Part shown: piece after piece, positions 11,068-23,065 of the stretch | Layout: the number at the start of each line of letters is the position of its first letter | Position numbering within the stretch: position 1 is the first letter of the stretch | From: Brienomyrus brachyistius | Lineage: Eukaryota; Chordata; Actinopteri; Osteoglossiformes; Mormyridae | Direction of reading: 5' to 3' | Assembly (NCBI RefSeq): GCF_023856365.1 | Contig: NW_026042397.1 | Coordinates: 400,019-464,018, forward strand | DNA length: 64,000 nt | The notes under the pieces: generated by a model | Told to the model about the DNA's origin: nothing | Database searches by the model: none | The model's input: the letters and a program-made list of their open reading frames with translations, nothing else | Translations under genes and position numbers: made by a program

Positions 11068-12026
11068 ACACCTGGGTCTATTAAAAGAAGGTGATGCTGC
11101 CTGAACCACCAACCAAGGCTGGGAGGAAAGGGAGGAACACTAGTCAAATGAAGGAAGAAAAGGCCACCGTATCTCATGGTCACGAATACAAAAGTCAGGG
11201 AGTGTTATGAAGAAGGCACCACACTTAAGACTATTGGTTTTATGCAGTGAATTACACCAGAGAGAGTTTTTGCATTTTAGCTGTGTCATGTAACATTCCT
11301 CAGACTTCATTTTAATGTTTTCTTCAACGCAACAAAGTCCCACGGTAACAAAAGCGCTGAGGTCTGGATCGTTAATTGCAATGTGGGGAGTGCAGACCAG
11401 CTGGGGTGGGGGATCGTGCTCAGTCACGATAAAAGGCAAACGGGTAAATTGTGAATACGCACTTAATCTAACTACAGTTTAACGTTGTTCCACATACCAA
11501 TATCACTACGTATCGGTATCGCAAAACAAAATTTAAAATGTTAAGATTCTGTCATTCTGAAAATCTGAGTATTTAAGACATTATGTTCCATAGCAATTTG
11601 TGGAGATAAATACCCTCGGACAGTAGCGTTCATTTCACAATTAAGTCTCTTTAAGTCATTGTTTTATGTTAAGCAGGATGAATGTGTGATTTTTAATTAA
11701 TAAACCTTTAAGGGTTATATGCTTATGCTGTTGTATACTGTTCTCGGTGTACAACTTAACTTATAAAAGTCTGTTCATCTAATTATAGAATAATGTATAG
11801 AATAATTATAAAAGAGCTATAATTATTATGATGTTATTATTTAATTGTGTGGGCCGTGTTGCTTGATTACATTTGACTCCTCGGCACGTGGGACGCTGCC
11901 GGTTTGAAAGACGCGGCTTCACTTGTTTTCTGCACCAAGGTGGGTTGCCATTCTGCTCCCATTTTATCGGATAATTTATCTTATTATTTAGTATTTGTCA
12001 AATTTGCATGTATATTAAAATATGTT
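11068..12026. other. no gene recognised
   Basis: AT-rich sequence mirrored at 61423-62371. A minus-strand open frame of 99 codons (11439-11140) is preserved unchanged in the other arm (62010-62309). The arms are so similar here that this is not evidence of coding. Confidence 0.4.
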
Positions 12027-12580
12027 TGATGAGTAAAGTCAGTATATTGCTTTTAAATAAAGTGATTTTGTTCCGGGCTACTATGTTAATTATATTTAAA
12101 TTTTATGCGCAAAGTGTAGTTGACATTTAACTTTTCCGCGTTTAAGTACATTATTGCGCTTGCTAGTGAGTAAATTAGTTCATTTCTTTTAAATAAAGTG
12201 AACATTGTTGTGGGGTGCTGTGTTGGTTAAATTTAAATTTCATGTGCAAGTCGGCTAGTTTCCTGTGCCGCAAAGTCTAGGTGATATTTCACTTTTCCGC
12301 GTGCGCTTTCATGTTGCATTCTACTGCGGATGCGGGTGGTTTCGCTCGGTGCTGCCTACAGCAATGATATTCCACCAGACCAGGAGAGGGCAGATGTATT
12401 GTAAGAAACACGAATAAAAGTAGTGAAGCAAGTCCTGTAAAGTTTGTTTGGTGACTAAAATCAGTATATTGCCATTTAGTAAAATTTAAAATTGTTCCAG
12501 GCTTCTGTTTTGATTATATCTAAATTTTATGTGAAAGTTAACTAGTTTCCTATGCTATAATGCAATTGTTCATTGCGGAG
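12027..12580 (+). repeat. three degenerate ~130-bp tandem repeats
   Basis: Three diverged copies start near 12027, 12165 and 12450. Each runs through GAGTAAAGTCAGTATATTGC-like, TTAAATAAAGTGA-like, ATTTAAATTTTATG-like, GTTGACATTTAACTTTTCCG-like and CGCGT-like blocks. Copies differ by many substitutions and small insertions, so the array is old. It is mirrored in the right arm. Confidence 0.65.
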
Positions 12581-12831
12581 GTGTCAGTGCAGAACTGTAT
12601 TCCATGTGCCAGGAGTGACTGACAGCTCCATTGTATTGCCTGTATGTTGTTTTTCCTCATTCAGATACAGATGAATTGCTTAAGCTGTCAGCTGGAGCAA
12701 CGCTGAACAGGAGAAGCGGTTTCAGAAAATGGATGAATGTCCCCAGAGGTGTGAGTTAACAGTTTTAACCACTGCATCACTGTACCATGCCCCTGTATAG
12801 GATATGTAAAAGAACCTGTTGCAGTTATCTG

Positions 12832-13072
12832 GTGTGTGTGTTTTTGACTCTCCCTGCCGGCCCCTGGAGGTTTGGGCTTCCCCTTTGAGTCTGGTGCCTC
12901 CCAAGGTTTCTTCCTTCTAGGGAGTTTTTCCTTGCCACTGTCGCCTATGGCTTACTCACTGGGGGCTTTGGGTGGGGATGCTGTAAAGTGCTTTCAGACA
13001 ATGTAATGTTGTGATAACGTGCTATACTTTGTTGTGTAATTTTGTATTTACTCACGCAAATAAAAAATTGTT
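12832..13072 (+). mobile_element. LINE/SINE 3'-tail repeat
   Basis: GGTTTCTTCCTTCTAGGGAG, TTTTTCCTTGCCACTGTCGC and TGTAAAGTGCTTTCAGACAA are the conserved 3'-tail blocks of a widespread fish retroposon group (L2-type LINEs and the SINEs that borrow their tails). A short SINE-like scrap with GGAGAAGCGGTTTCAGAAAA lies just upstream (about 12710-12795). Confidence 0.7.
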
Positions 13073-16000
13073 TGATAACAAAAAACACTTGTTTCATTCT
13101 TTTTCCCTGCGAACATATCAGTCACTTCCCTCCTGCTCCTGCATTCAAAAATGAAAGTTTGTCCTGCACTGCACTTTATTGCCGTGGGTTCCACAGGAAT
13201 GCAGACCTCTACTTTGGTGTAATCCTGCTGCTGTTGTAGATGGTCTGCTCGCACGCTTTCACATTGTGCACAAGCAGATTTTTTGTATCTCTGCAGAGAA
13301 GCATTCTTTTCTTCTGCCTGGCAAATCCATCATTATAATAGCAATCCACCTAGCGCCCCTAGCTCTTAAAGAAAATGTTTGAAAAAATTAGTTTATAGCA
13401 TGTTTACACCATAAAAACAGCAGTGACTGAGTACACCCTTGTGGACCAGGCGCCTGGCTTTGACTATTTTTCTGCCATTAAACTAGCAAACGTGGGTTGG
13501 CCATGACGTAAAATAACTTGTGCCTTTAAATTAAAAAAAAAAGTCCTGTGTGTTGTAAAGTGAGGTATGAAACAGATACCAGGCCGCTTCAGTGAGGGTC
13601 AGCGTAAGTTTTATTAATGTGATTTTGCGGTTTAAACTGTTTCATTGGAATCAATCCAACCAGCAGCATGAAGACTGCAAGCCAAAGAAGTGGGACGATG
13701 CCTGAGAAGAACAACTCAGTCAATCCTCACGTCTCCTCTCTCCTCAGGCGATTGATGGACTCTGAGCATGAGACATGTACAAAAGATGAGGACTCTTCTC
13801 CACTATTCAAATGGAAATTGTTCTTAATCTTTTATTTATACCTTTTGCTTATACCGTAAGATTTAGGAACACACTGAAAAAGATCAACTTTAATACATTT
13901 GAAGGTTGAAGTTATTGGAATTTGTAACGGCTGATTTGGTGGAATATGATTTTGGACAGAACTGTCAAAAAATGTGGAATGAAAATGCAGTTTAATGGTT
14001 GAATCCGTGGCTTGCCTAACTTGTTATAAATTGCACACACATCCAGCATTAAAGTGACAGGGAGGTATTAGACCAGAGTTGTTGCATTACATTAACACAG
14101 ACCAGCAAAAAATATAACATTATTCTAACATTAATGTAATGTTGTTCTGAATAGATTTCTATGTCCAGTCCTGATTTCAAATTGGGCCTTTAAGCCTAGA
14201 ATATGGTCAGTTTTAAAAATACTTGACTTTGTTGCAACTCTGACTAAGTTGAATTCCATCAAGTGGTTAACGGGTGTGAAGATTATCCTGAAATTTTCAA
14301 GTTAATGTCATTCCAGTTAATGTGAGTTTGTTCTGTGTGGGTCTCTGTCTCAGGCTGTCATTTTCGTCTTAGTCTCATTTAAACCACTTAACAATATGCA
14401 TAGATTGCATAGCTGCAAATGTAAAATACAAAAATTAACTTGGAAAGCATTCTACAACAACATTCAGTATTGTGGAGTATTAATAGCATTTATTGCCAAT
14501 TCCAGTTGCTAGGTAACTTCTATATTTTGAATAGAATACAATATAATATTTTAAACTAGATTACAGTTAATTGTTATTTTTCTGTTTAAAAAAGACAATT
14601 GCTGTAATTTACATAGGACAAAACCTGTAAAAGACATTTTGTAATTATTTTCTAAATGAAATGAAGATGCTTTGTTACTCCCCTTGGGGAAATTCTCTTT
14701 TCACCTACCCCATCTTGCTCTACTTGACACACGGGCACAGACAAAGGTAACAGCAAACCTGGCAGCAAAGGGCAGCCACCTGTAGGGACACCCATGGAGC
14801 TGGGGGTTTTACAGTGATTAACAGCAATTTTGCAATACTTTTCTGGCAGCTTTTTTTTTTGCTAGGAATTTACAGTAAATTCCACAGTCAGTTCTACACT
14901 AGAAGAGACATCATTCCTAAGCGCAGCATGGACTGCTTCCGGACACAGTATCTAATGCGACTTCCAGAGTCACTTGAGTAAGCTGGAGATGATTCATCCC
15001 CGGGAAAGAGAGCCTGCAGTAGGCAGTCTACCAAAAGAGGGCCTTTCCTGTTCCCTTGGTGAATTAGAACACCAGTGGAGAGAGCTCTCCTGTTGCAGTT
15101 TCACAGAGATGAACAACATGGAGAACTTTGGATTGAGGTTTTGCAGTAAGAGGGTGCTGAAGGAAAAAGGAGTTTCAAAGACATTGGACTGCCTGTACTG
15201 CCGATTTTGTCTCTGCCCATTTCAGATGTCCAGATGTTTACTAATGTGACATTCCTTAAATACAACCACCGAAACAGAACGGTTCTCAATTTGTTGCCAA
15301 GTTTGGTAGATGTACAACTTGGACTGCAAAGAGATGGACTGACGCAGAGGCGGAGCTGTGGATAGGCCTGGGTGGGATTGACAGCTGGACCTACCCAGTC
15401 AGATTAATGAAATGACATTTTTATATATAAATTACCGGCTTCTAACTCTGTTCCTATACATCACTGTTGTTACTGTGGCAAGTACGACAGAATGTGTGAG
15501 CTCCCTCTAGTGGTGCTCTAGGTAGAACACCACAGTCGTGAGTGTATTATTGTTGCAGTCACCATGTTGTAAATATATAAGCCAATTTAAGAAAATTTGG
15601 GGTAATGAGCTTCATTCAGACCCTCCCAAATTTAATACAAGTCCATCCATCAGCCACTTTACCGGATTTCAATGCTGCAGGAGGATGCTCACATGAAAAA
15701 AATAAGACTAATTCATTTCTTTATCCAAAACTATTTCTTTCCTCATTCATTAAAACGAAAAGAGCTTTAACTTGTGCATGCATTGCTTCATTTTAAGCAG
15801 CATTATGGAGTGTCGTTGAACATAAATTTTTCTATGAAGGGTCTGATTTTCTGCATCTTTTACTCCTGGTTTGGGCTATAAAATTGGAAGGAGTTGCCAA
15901 ACCTGACTGTGCAGGGTCTGCGCTGTTCTCATCTGTGGACAGTGTGTGGGTTTGTGGGTCAGGCATAAATTTGGGGGGGGGGGCTCCCTCTAGCATTAAA

Positions 16001-17469
16001 ATAGGGAGATATCCACTAAAATAATTCTTCATATTCAAAAAAGTACAGATAAAATGAATCAATCTCAACAGTTCATTTAAAGTGTTTTCACCCCAAGCAC
16101 ACCTATCCTTACTGAAAATGGTTTAGTCTAAAGTCCTGCTCTGGGGTACGTTTCCTATATCATAATGCACATTGGCAAAAGACAAATATATGTCAGGAAA
16201 CTATATAGCAAGAGATCAAAGAAAATTGATACATTCTGTGGGCCATGTCTGCTGCCGCATGGCAGAGGGTGTGAGGGGGAAGTGCAGGGACGATGTCGGC
16301 ATCACCAAAAGGAGGGCTACAGCTCTTTGGAGGGAGCCGGTGAGGAGAGCTGGGGGGAGCCAGTCTGCATCCTCTCACTCCTGGGGAGGACCGAGTATTG
16401 GCCATCCTAGATCTGAGAGGCACTTGAGGGAATCCCGGGGTGCATAAATCTCTGTAGTCTACCCACCTCCAAGACATCTATGCTTTCTACTCCCCAGCCA
16501 CTTCCTCTTGGCCCACCAACATTTGGCCCCCTGTAGTGTGATCACCAGGGTTCCTCAATATGTGGCACCTCCACACCTGGCTCCTCTACATCAGCCATCC
16601 CTTGTCTGGGCCCCTCTACAGCAGGCCCCCTCTGACGTGGCCCTCAGTCCCTCAGGGCGACACTGTCCCCTGAGTCCCCAGAATCCCTTTCAGTCTGGGA
16701 GATCACCTAACCCACCCATCCTGCTGCCTAATGCCGGTGTCGTGCTGTAAACTGTCCTCCTGCCACGGAATGTAATCTCTCATTTTAAAGGCAATGTCGC
16801 TTCGCTTCTCCTGCGCGGCAGCAGCGTCCGCTCGCTGTAACATCGGTAGTCTTGTTTAAGCAGACTAAAAACTCACATTTCTTGTTTATTATGATATTTT
16901 ACAGTCAAAGTTAAGATTAACATCCTCCTGTAATACGTCGCAAATGTGACACTTACTACTATTTCATTTAAACGCGACAATAATGCATTTCTTTTCGACG
17001 CTCGTTCATGCAAATACAGTCGCCTTCAGTCTCAAGAAGCGATTCATCTACTTGAGTAATATTTTTAATACTTTGTTGAATTAATTCTGCCTCAATTTCT
17101 TTGCTATTCTGTCTTCTTTTCATAACTATAATGCGGCGATTAGCTTCATACTGGGCACCGACACACCTGGAAATGACGTAACATTGAACCAAATGCCAAA
17201 AGTAATCAGAAGTCAGCAGCCTGCCCAGAACGCACAGATAACAAGCTACACTGCAAGTCATCCAGCCACGACGTCACCCAGCCACTCGTCTACCATCTAA
17301 AATACAGATAAATTACATGTGCTCCGTATTTCTGCAGATGACATTATTTTGAACTGGACCATAAAGAAAATATTCTTGGCCTGGAGGGAGGAGTGCTGGG
17401 CTATTTTATAGGAGGCTACTCTTTCTTAATAACCCCATTTTTAATTCTGAACAATAAGCTTAATAGGAT
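13073..17469. other. ~4.4 kb without a recognised gene
   Basis: Non-coding sequence that is nearly identical in the right arm (56082-60361). Open frames at 16477-16193 (minus, 94 codons) and 17261-16968 (minus, 97 codons) recur there. The second contains a hydrophilic KRRQNSKEIEAELIQQSIKN helix, but I recognise neither, and near-identity of the arms means conservation cannot be used as evidence. A C run/G run at about 15971-15981 marks an indel-prone site between arms. Confidence 0.4.
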
Positions 17470-17815
17470 GGGGCGACATGCTGGTGCAGTGGTTAGCACT
17501 GTTGCCTCACACCTCTGCGACCCGGGTTCAAGTCTCCGCCTGGGTCAGATGTGTGTGGAGTTTGCATGTTCTCCCCATGTCGTCGTGCGGTTTCCTCTGG
17601 GTTTTCCGGTTCTCCCCCACAGTCTAAAAACATGCTGAGACTAATTGGAGTTGCTAAATTGCCCGTAAGTGTGCATGTGTGAGTGAATGGTGTGTGAGTG
17701 TGCCCTGCAATGGGCTTGACCCCATTCAGGGTTGTTCCCTGCCTCGTGCCCATTGCTTCTGGGATGGGCTTCCGACCCCCGTGACCCAGAAGGATAAGAG
17801 GTTTGGAAAACGGAT
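17470..17815 (+). mobile_element. tRNA-derived SINE
   Basis: Same family as the copy at 10711: GGGGCGACATGCTGGTGCAG head, B box GGGTTCAAGTC, TGTGCATGTGTGAGTGAATG and a GGATAA tail. It is present in mirror position in the right arm (55735-56081), so it predates the duplication. Confidence 0.92.
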
Positions 17816-18265
17816 AAAACTGAAGAGCGATTTAAAATAGGTGATTGTCCAGTAAGAGGATTTAACTTTAGCTACAGTGTTTTTTGTTATACAGGTATAT
17901 TTTGTTTTACAAAAACAACATTTACTTCTACACTATACGGTCAATTAAAGTACCTTCTGCATCCTGGAGATGGTCATTACCTTCTGGAGAGTCTATTTCC
18001 TCAGCAACTCTCTTGTTGCTACCTTCTGGAGACAGATGAATGCTGAAAAGATCTTCCATCTGGTCAGCAGTAATTGTGATTGGCTCAAAGCAGAACAGGT
18101 GGCGCAGAATGTAGACAGTGTTTATAACTCACTTATTAATTATCAATGTGTTACTGGTTACTTTATTAGTTTATATTCAAAGAAATAATAGCAACTTGAT
18201 CCATGTTGGTCAAAGGATAAAATTCTGATCCTAACTAACGTACATGTAAACAGAACACAGAATAC

Positions 18266-18438
18266 CTCTGAAATGGACCCTGACCCCTGTGGATGACCTG
18301 AAACGTGACAATGTCATGTTCCAGCAGATTCCCGTCTCTTATTGACCGGATAGGCCTCAGACAACCTGCATTGGCCATGAAGTCAAGCAGAGGTGTCTTT
18401 CACTTCTCAAGGTCCTCCAGAGTTGTACTTTCAGGTAC
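18266..18438 (-). pseudogene. exon-like relic resembling fish HECT/G2E3-type genes
   Basis: On the minus strand a 173-bp stretch is bounded by an AG acceptor and a GT donor. The frame reads LEDLEK, stop, then LLDFMANAGCLRPIRSIRD and a VIHRGQGPFQR ending. The last motif resembles the RVQGPLQRF segment that I recall from expanded fish HECT-domain (G2E3-like) families. An in-frame stop at the thirteenth codon breaks it. The match is by memory of the family pattern only; an unrelated chance exon is possible. The right-arm partner has the same stop. Confidence 0.3.
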
Positions 18439-18649
18439 CTGCCATCAAAATGGACTGTTATTGAGGCTACTTGAATTATAACTTTTTAGTAAGAACCCAC
18501 ACACCCATATCATGTTTGAAGCCTTTCAATTGCAGCATTAAAATTAGGCATCATTCGGCAGGTAAAGGAGCAATATTTGCTGGCAGGCACATGGGACGAT
18601 TAATCGGCGCAGTAGGGACAACATGAAGAAAGGAAAATTTGCTGTAAAA

Positions 18650-21600
18650 AAACTCAATTTGTTCGCCATAATATCTTGCTGACCTCCTTCCCAGGGCTTA
18701 AACTGCCCACAATGCTTTTCCACCCTCTATGCATATTTAGTATTTCCCTGATATATCAGACGCTGATATGGGCAGTACGGTATGCGCTCCGTCTGGTTAG
18801 ATGTGGGCCTGCACTTTCTTAGGGGCCTGCCCCTCCTGACACAGACTCTTCCAGAATCTCATACTCCTCTCCATTTCCCATTCTTCACACTGTTTATTAG
18901 TGTATGGGAACGGGACAACCCTAACTGAAGGGTCAGGACTTGCACACAACACACACCCCTCCTGCCCTAATGAAGTGGCGGTATACTTAGCCCATTTATA
19001 CCACCAATTTCCAAGTGTACGTTTTGCTAACCCATACAGGTCTACTTCATCCTGGGCATCCTTCTAAAATTTGCTCACTCTCCTCACTCCCATATCTCCC
19101 CCCATTTCTCTCCGCTTTCGCTCACTGTAATCTGAGAGGTTATTCAGCATCAAAGGACCAGGCTGAGTCAGTGAAGTCAGTTGTCCTGTGCTCACCTGAC
19201 CTGTGGTCCTGCTGTGCACCCAGACCTGAAGGGCCTGATAAATCATTAGCATCACTAACATCGTTGCTGTCAGCCGTACCAGAACCCACAGCTTCGTGTC
19301 CTGTCTGGAGTGGCTGGTCTGCTTGCGATGCTCCCTCTTGGCCCTCACTCTGCTCTGATCCTGAAACTGACTCCACCCCAAGCTGTGGAGCTCCTCTGGG
19401 AGCTCCATCAGGGCCATCTGAGTCAAGGGCAACTGCATCCTCTGTGTAGTTTTCAGTGACTCTGTCTTTCGTGCGGTACTCTAGTGCAGTGGTTCAAATG
19501 GTACCACGTATTACTCCCTTCTACCTGCACCGCTGTTGCTGTGGCTCGTGTCACCTTGAAGGGTCCCTTTCGTCGGGGCTCGTGCCACTTTCACCAGAAC
19601 ACTCGCAGGTAGACTTTATCTCCGTGAAAGATGACTGGCTCCTCCTGGTCTGTGTCTTCTTTCTGTGCTTTCTCCTTTTCCTGTTTGGAAATAGTTTTGT
19701 GTATTTTGGTTAAAGTCCTCATGTACAACTTTAATTCATCCCCCAGCTGATCTAGGCTGGGTCCCTTATACGCCCCCTCAAGTCGATCCAGGCATAGGTC
19801 TCCCAGTCAGCATTTCATGCGGAGACAAATGCATCACCTGTGCGTTTCCATCCGATATGCCATCAAGGCTGTTGACAGGGCATCCACCCAGTTCATTTTC
19901 ATGGTGGCGCAAATCTTATTCAGCTTCTGCTTAAGTGTGCCATTCACTCTCTCCACCATACCCTGCAACTGAGGGTGATACACATGTGGTAGAAAAATTT
20001 AGAATATAATACTTAGAATAAAAGTCGGACCTCTCAGTTTGATGAGGTAAAGGAAAATCTCTTTTATTTCAGCAACTCAGCAAAGCGCTCTCATCACACT
20101 CTGGCATTCGGTACCAAGATCTTTTTTAGCTCTCCGAGCAACCAGTTGATATACCATAACTCCCACTTCACAGTAAGGGTGTCTAAATCCTGATTGGTCA
20201 CAACACACCAATGAACCAAGCTTAAACGTATAACAAACACAATTTTCGAATTCTATTGGTTCACCTTGGTGGCAAGGTAAAGTCCACCCATTCTACTCAG
20301 TCTACCAGAACATGTCTCGACTGCTAGGCTCCTACTGGAGATATGAATATAGATATTGATTACATGACATTGAATCACTGTAAATACTCAGTTGTCCTTT
20401 GATTAATGATTAACGTATTGACGTATTGTCATTGAATCACTGCCAATACATGGTTAACATATGATTTGTATGATTAACAATTACTTATACATTTGCACTA
20501 CCGCATAGCTTGCTATATATTGTTTGCCACAACTATTCTATAAAGCTATAACTCGCTGTGCACCAGTTGGGGCAGCTTCGAATCTCTCCCTGCAGGTGGT
20601 TTCTCCCCCCCCTTTGTTCCGCTGTCTGCCTCTCCAAGGCCCGAGCTTTCCTCAGGGTCTGCGGAACTTACTGCAGGCAGCTATCTCGAAGCGAGGTCAC
20701 ACAGTATTCAAAACAATCTCTTCTTGCCTAAGGCCTAAAGACACACACAGTCCCAATATGCCAACCTCCCGGGCCTACCGATGTCCAATTTTAATTCCAC
20801 ACACACATGCCAACTTTTGTTTTATTCTCAGCTGTTAAACCACTAACTTTTAACTTTCCCAACAAAGGCAGCTCCATTATCAGAGCTTATTTCAGTTGGT
20901 ATCCTAAACCTCGGACTCTCTGATCAGGAATTTCACCACTGTCATCGCCCCCATGTCCTTGGACGGTATTGTCTCCACCCATCTGCTGAACCTGTCCACA
21001 ATCACAAGCATATATCGCTTTCCATATGCTGTTTTTCCCATGTCCACATAGTCCACCACAAGTGTCTGAACGGTCCCTCAGGCACTGGAATGTGCCCTAC
21101 TGGGGTCGTGATTGCTTTGCGTACATTGTTCTTAATGCACACCTCATATTCACATTCTGACAACCTTGCATCCATCATTGCTTGCAGCTTGTTGTGTTAT
21201 TTTCCTTAACTCCTCCCCCCTTGCGCAATGGTCAAGACCATGCGCATCCGTTATCAAAATGTTCACCAGAGACAGAGGTGCAGCCAAAAGTCCCTCATGG
21301 TTGCGATACAGACCATTAGCATCCTTAGAGGCCCCCCTTTTTAGCCACACTGAGGCCTCATAGGGGCCCGCCCGCTCCTGCAGGGCCACCAGATCAGAAA
21401 CCTGCTCTGTACTCACCATAGGTAAAAGATCAGCAGTACTCACCTGCGCAGCTGCCCTGGCTGCCGCATCAGAGGCTGCATTTCCTTGAATAACAAAATC
21501 ACGACCTTTGCGGTGGGCCTGACACTTAACAATAGCCAAACGCTTGGGACGCATCATTGTGTGTAGCAACTCCAAAATCTGATTATAATGCTGAATGGGG

Positions 21601-22110
21601 GAGCCGTCACTTTTGCGAAAGCCCCTTTGCTTCCAGACTGCTCCAAACAGATGGCATACATCGTGTGCGTATGCAGAGTCTGTGTAGATAGTAACTGTCT
21701 TATGTTGTCCTCGCCGGCACGCTGTAGTCAAAGCCTTTATCTCCGCTAATTGAGCGGAACAGGGTTGTGCTCTGAAACGAGAGTGTGAAAATCATCACCC
21801 TGTGCCTGGACTACAGCAAACCCAGCCTTCAAGGCATCCCCATCTCTCCAACATGAGCCATCCACAAACAAAACCATCTCGCTATTTTCAGTGGGAGAGC
21901 TCTCACAAGTCTGCTCTCAGTTTAGTGTAAACCAAAGACTCTGCCACACACTCATGTGGCTGCCCCTCATCCTCCAGGGGAATGCTGTCTGCAGGGTTTA
22001 CTGTAGTGGAGCGCTTTATTGTCACATCCGGGTAAGTGAGAAATGCAAAGTACGCTAGCTGCCTTGCTGGGGTCAACACAAATTTGCCTTTGTCAATAAG
22101 GTCCACCATC
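18650..22110 (-). pseudogene. endogenous retrovirus pol fragment: RNase H and integrase (left arm)
   Basis: Minus-strand remnant. From 22109 a polymerase-connection-like segment leads into RNase H: a VDGS motif near 21870, then YTDSAYAHDVCH (near 21680) and CQAHRKGRD (near 21520). An HGLDHCARG sequence near 21240 fits the integrase zinc-binding region. The integrase core follows, with VMDYVDM, a DNGAAF motif near 20880 and MVERVNGTLKQK (near 19940), then a C-terminal KVYLRV-type segment near 19615. An acidic Ser/Asp/Gly-rich frame (19376-19140) follows. Stops and frameshifts separate the pieces. Gag, protease and polymerase core are absent, and I recognise no envelope domain. A solo LTR (19985-20801) interrupts the integrase between its second and third catalytic motifs. 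The RNase H style suggests a gamma/epsilon-like (ERV1) affinity; this is inference. Confidence 0.85.
19985..20801 (-). mobile_element. solo LTR (817 bp) nested in ERV integrase
   Basis: Begins TGTGGTAGAAAAATTTAG and ends TTTTAATTCCACA, with 5-bp inverted ends TGTGG/CCACA. A 4-bp duplication CACA flanks it (19981-19984, 20802-20805). The right arm has the uninterrupted site GATACACACATGCCAAC (reverse of 53550-53575). On the minus strand AAATAAAAGAG lies ~80 bp from the end, so the LTR is read right to left. A 4-bp duplication is usual for gamma-type retroviruses. About 98% identical by eye to the LTR at 29540. Confidence 0.92.
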
Positions 22111-22410
22111 TTTTGTGAAGTATAAAGTGTTTTTGCATTCTAGCTGTGTTACAGTATGTAACACAGCCTTCAACTTTTTTCCCCACACAATGCAGGACAT
22201 GCAGGGGTGCCGAACAAAACAGTGGAGCTGCAGTGTAGCCAATTATTTCTTTCAGTAGTTTTAAAATCATTTCTGAGGCTGTGTGTTAGAGATGGAGGTG
22301 AGCAACACTGAGGCATCTCAGGGAACCATGTTGCCCATATTAAAAAACACACACGCATGCAACTCAGGCAATCCAGCATTTCTTATTTCAGTTATATATG
22401 ACACTGCATG

Positions 22411-22719
22411 GGGGCGGCGTGGTGGTGCAGTGGTTAGCACTGTTGCCTCACACCTCTGGGACCCGGGTTCGTGTCTCCGCCTGGATCACATGTGTGCGGA
22501 GTTTGCATGTTCTCCCCATGTCGTCGTGGGGTTTCCTCCAGGTACTCCGGTTTCCCCCCACAGTCCAAAAACATGCTGAGACTAATTGGAGTCGCTAAAT
22601 TAACCATAGGTGTGCATGTGTGAGTGAGCCCTGCGATGGGCTGGCCCCCCATCCTGGGTTGTTCCCTGCCTCCGGACCCCCCGTGACCCAATAGGATAAG
22701 CGGTTTGAAAAATGGATAG
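22411..22719 (+). mobile_element. tRNA-derived SINE with 13-bp target duplication
   Basis: Full head GGGGCGGCGTGGTGGTGCAG, B box and tail. It is flanked by perfect ATGACACTGCATG repeats (22398-22410 and 22720-22732). The right arm has the same insertion with the same duplication (51825-52179), so this insertion is older than the arm duplication. Confidence 0.95.
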
Positions 22720-23065
22720 ATGACACTGCATGTTGTTGTTTTACATGTTCACTACAAGTCAGTGTTTTTTTCATTGTATGATTAATGCCACATTCATACC
22801 AAAAAACACACTAGACATACTGTACAAGGCAATCAAGGGAAAAACCTTCTCAGAATACAAAATGAATGTATCAACCGAAGAAGGATGTTTCCTTTTCAGA
22901 ATATTCATTTTTTTACCATGTGGAACCACTGTCCAGGATTCAATTGAGTGCATTCAAAGAATGATACATCAAGACTAATAGTGACAAAATATTCATTTAA
23001 TATGCATTGTACATGAATGTAGGACTTAGATGTTGATGAATTTCTCATCAGTGAAGGGCATATAC

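Noticed and set aside
16193..17261. Conserved small proteins in both arms
   Set aside because: Preservation is explained by recent duplication of the DNA. There is no codon-pattern evidence and no family match, so they are only mentioned as open frames.
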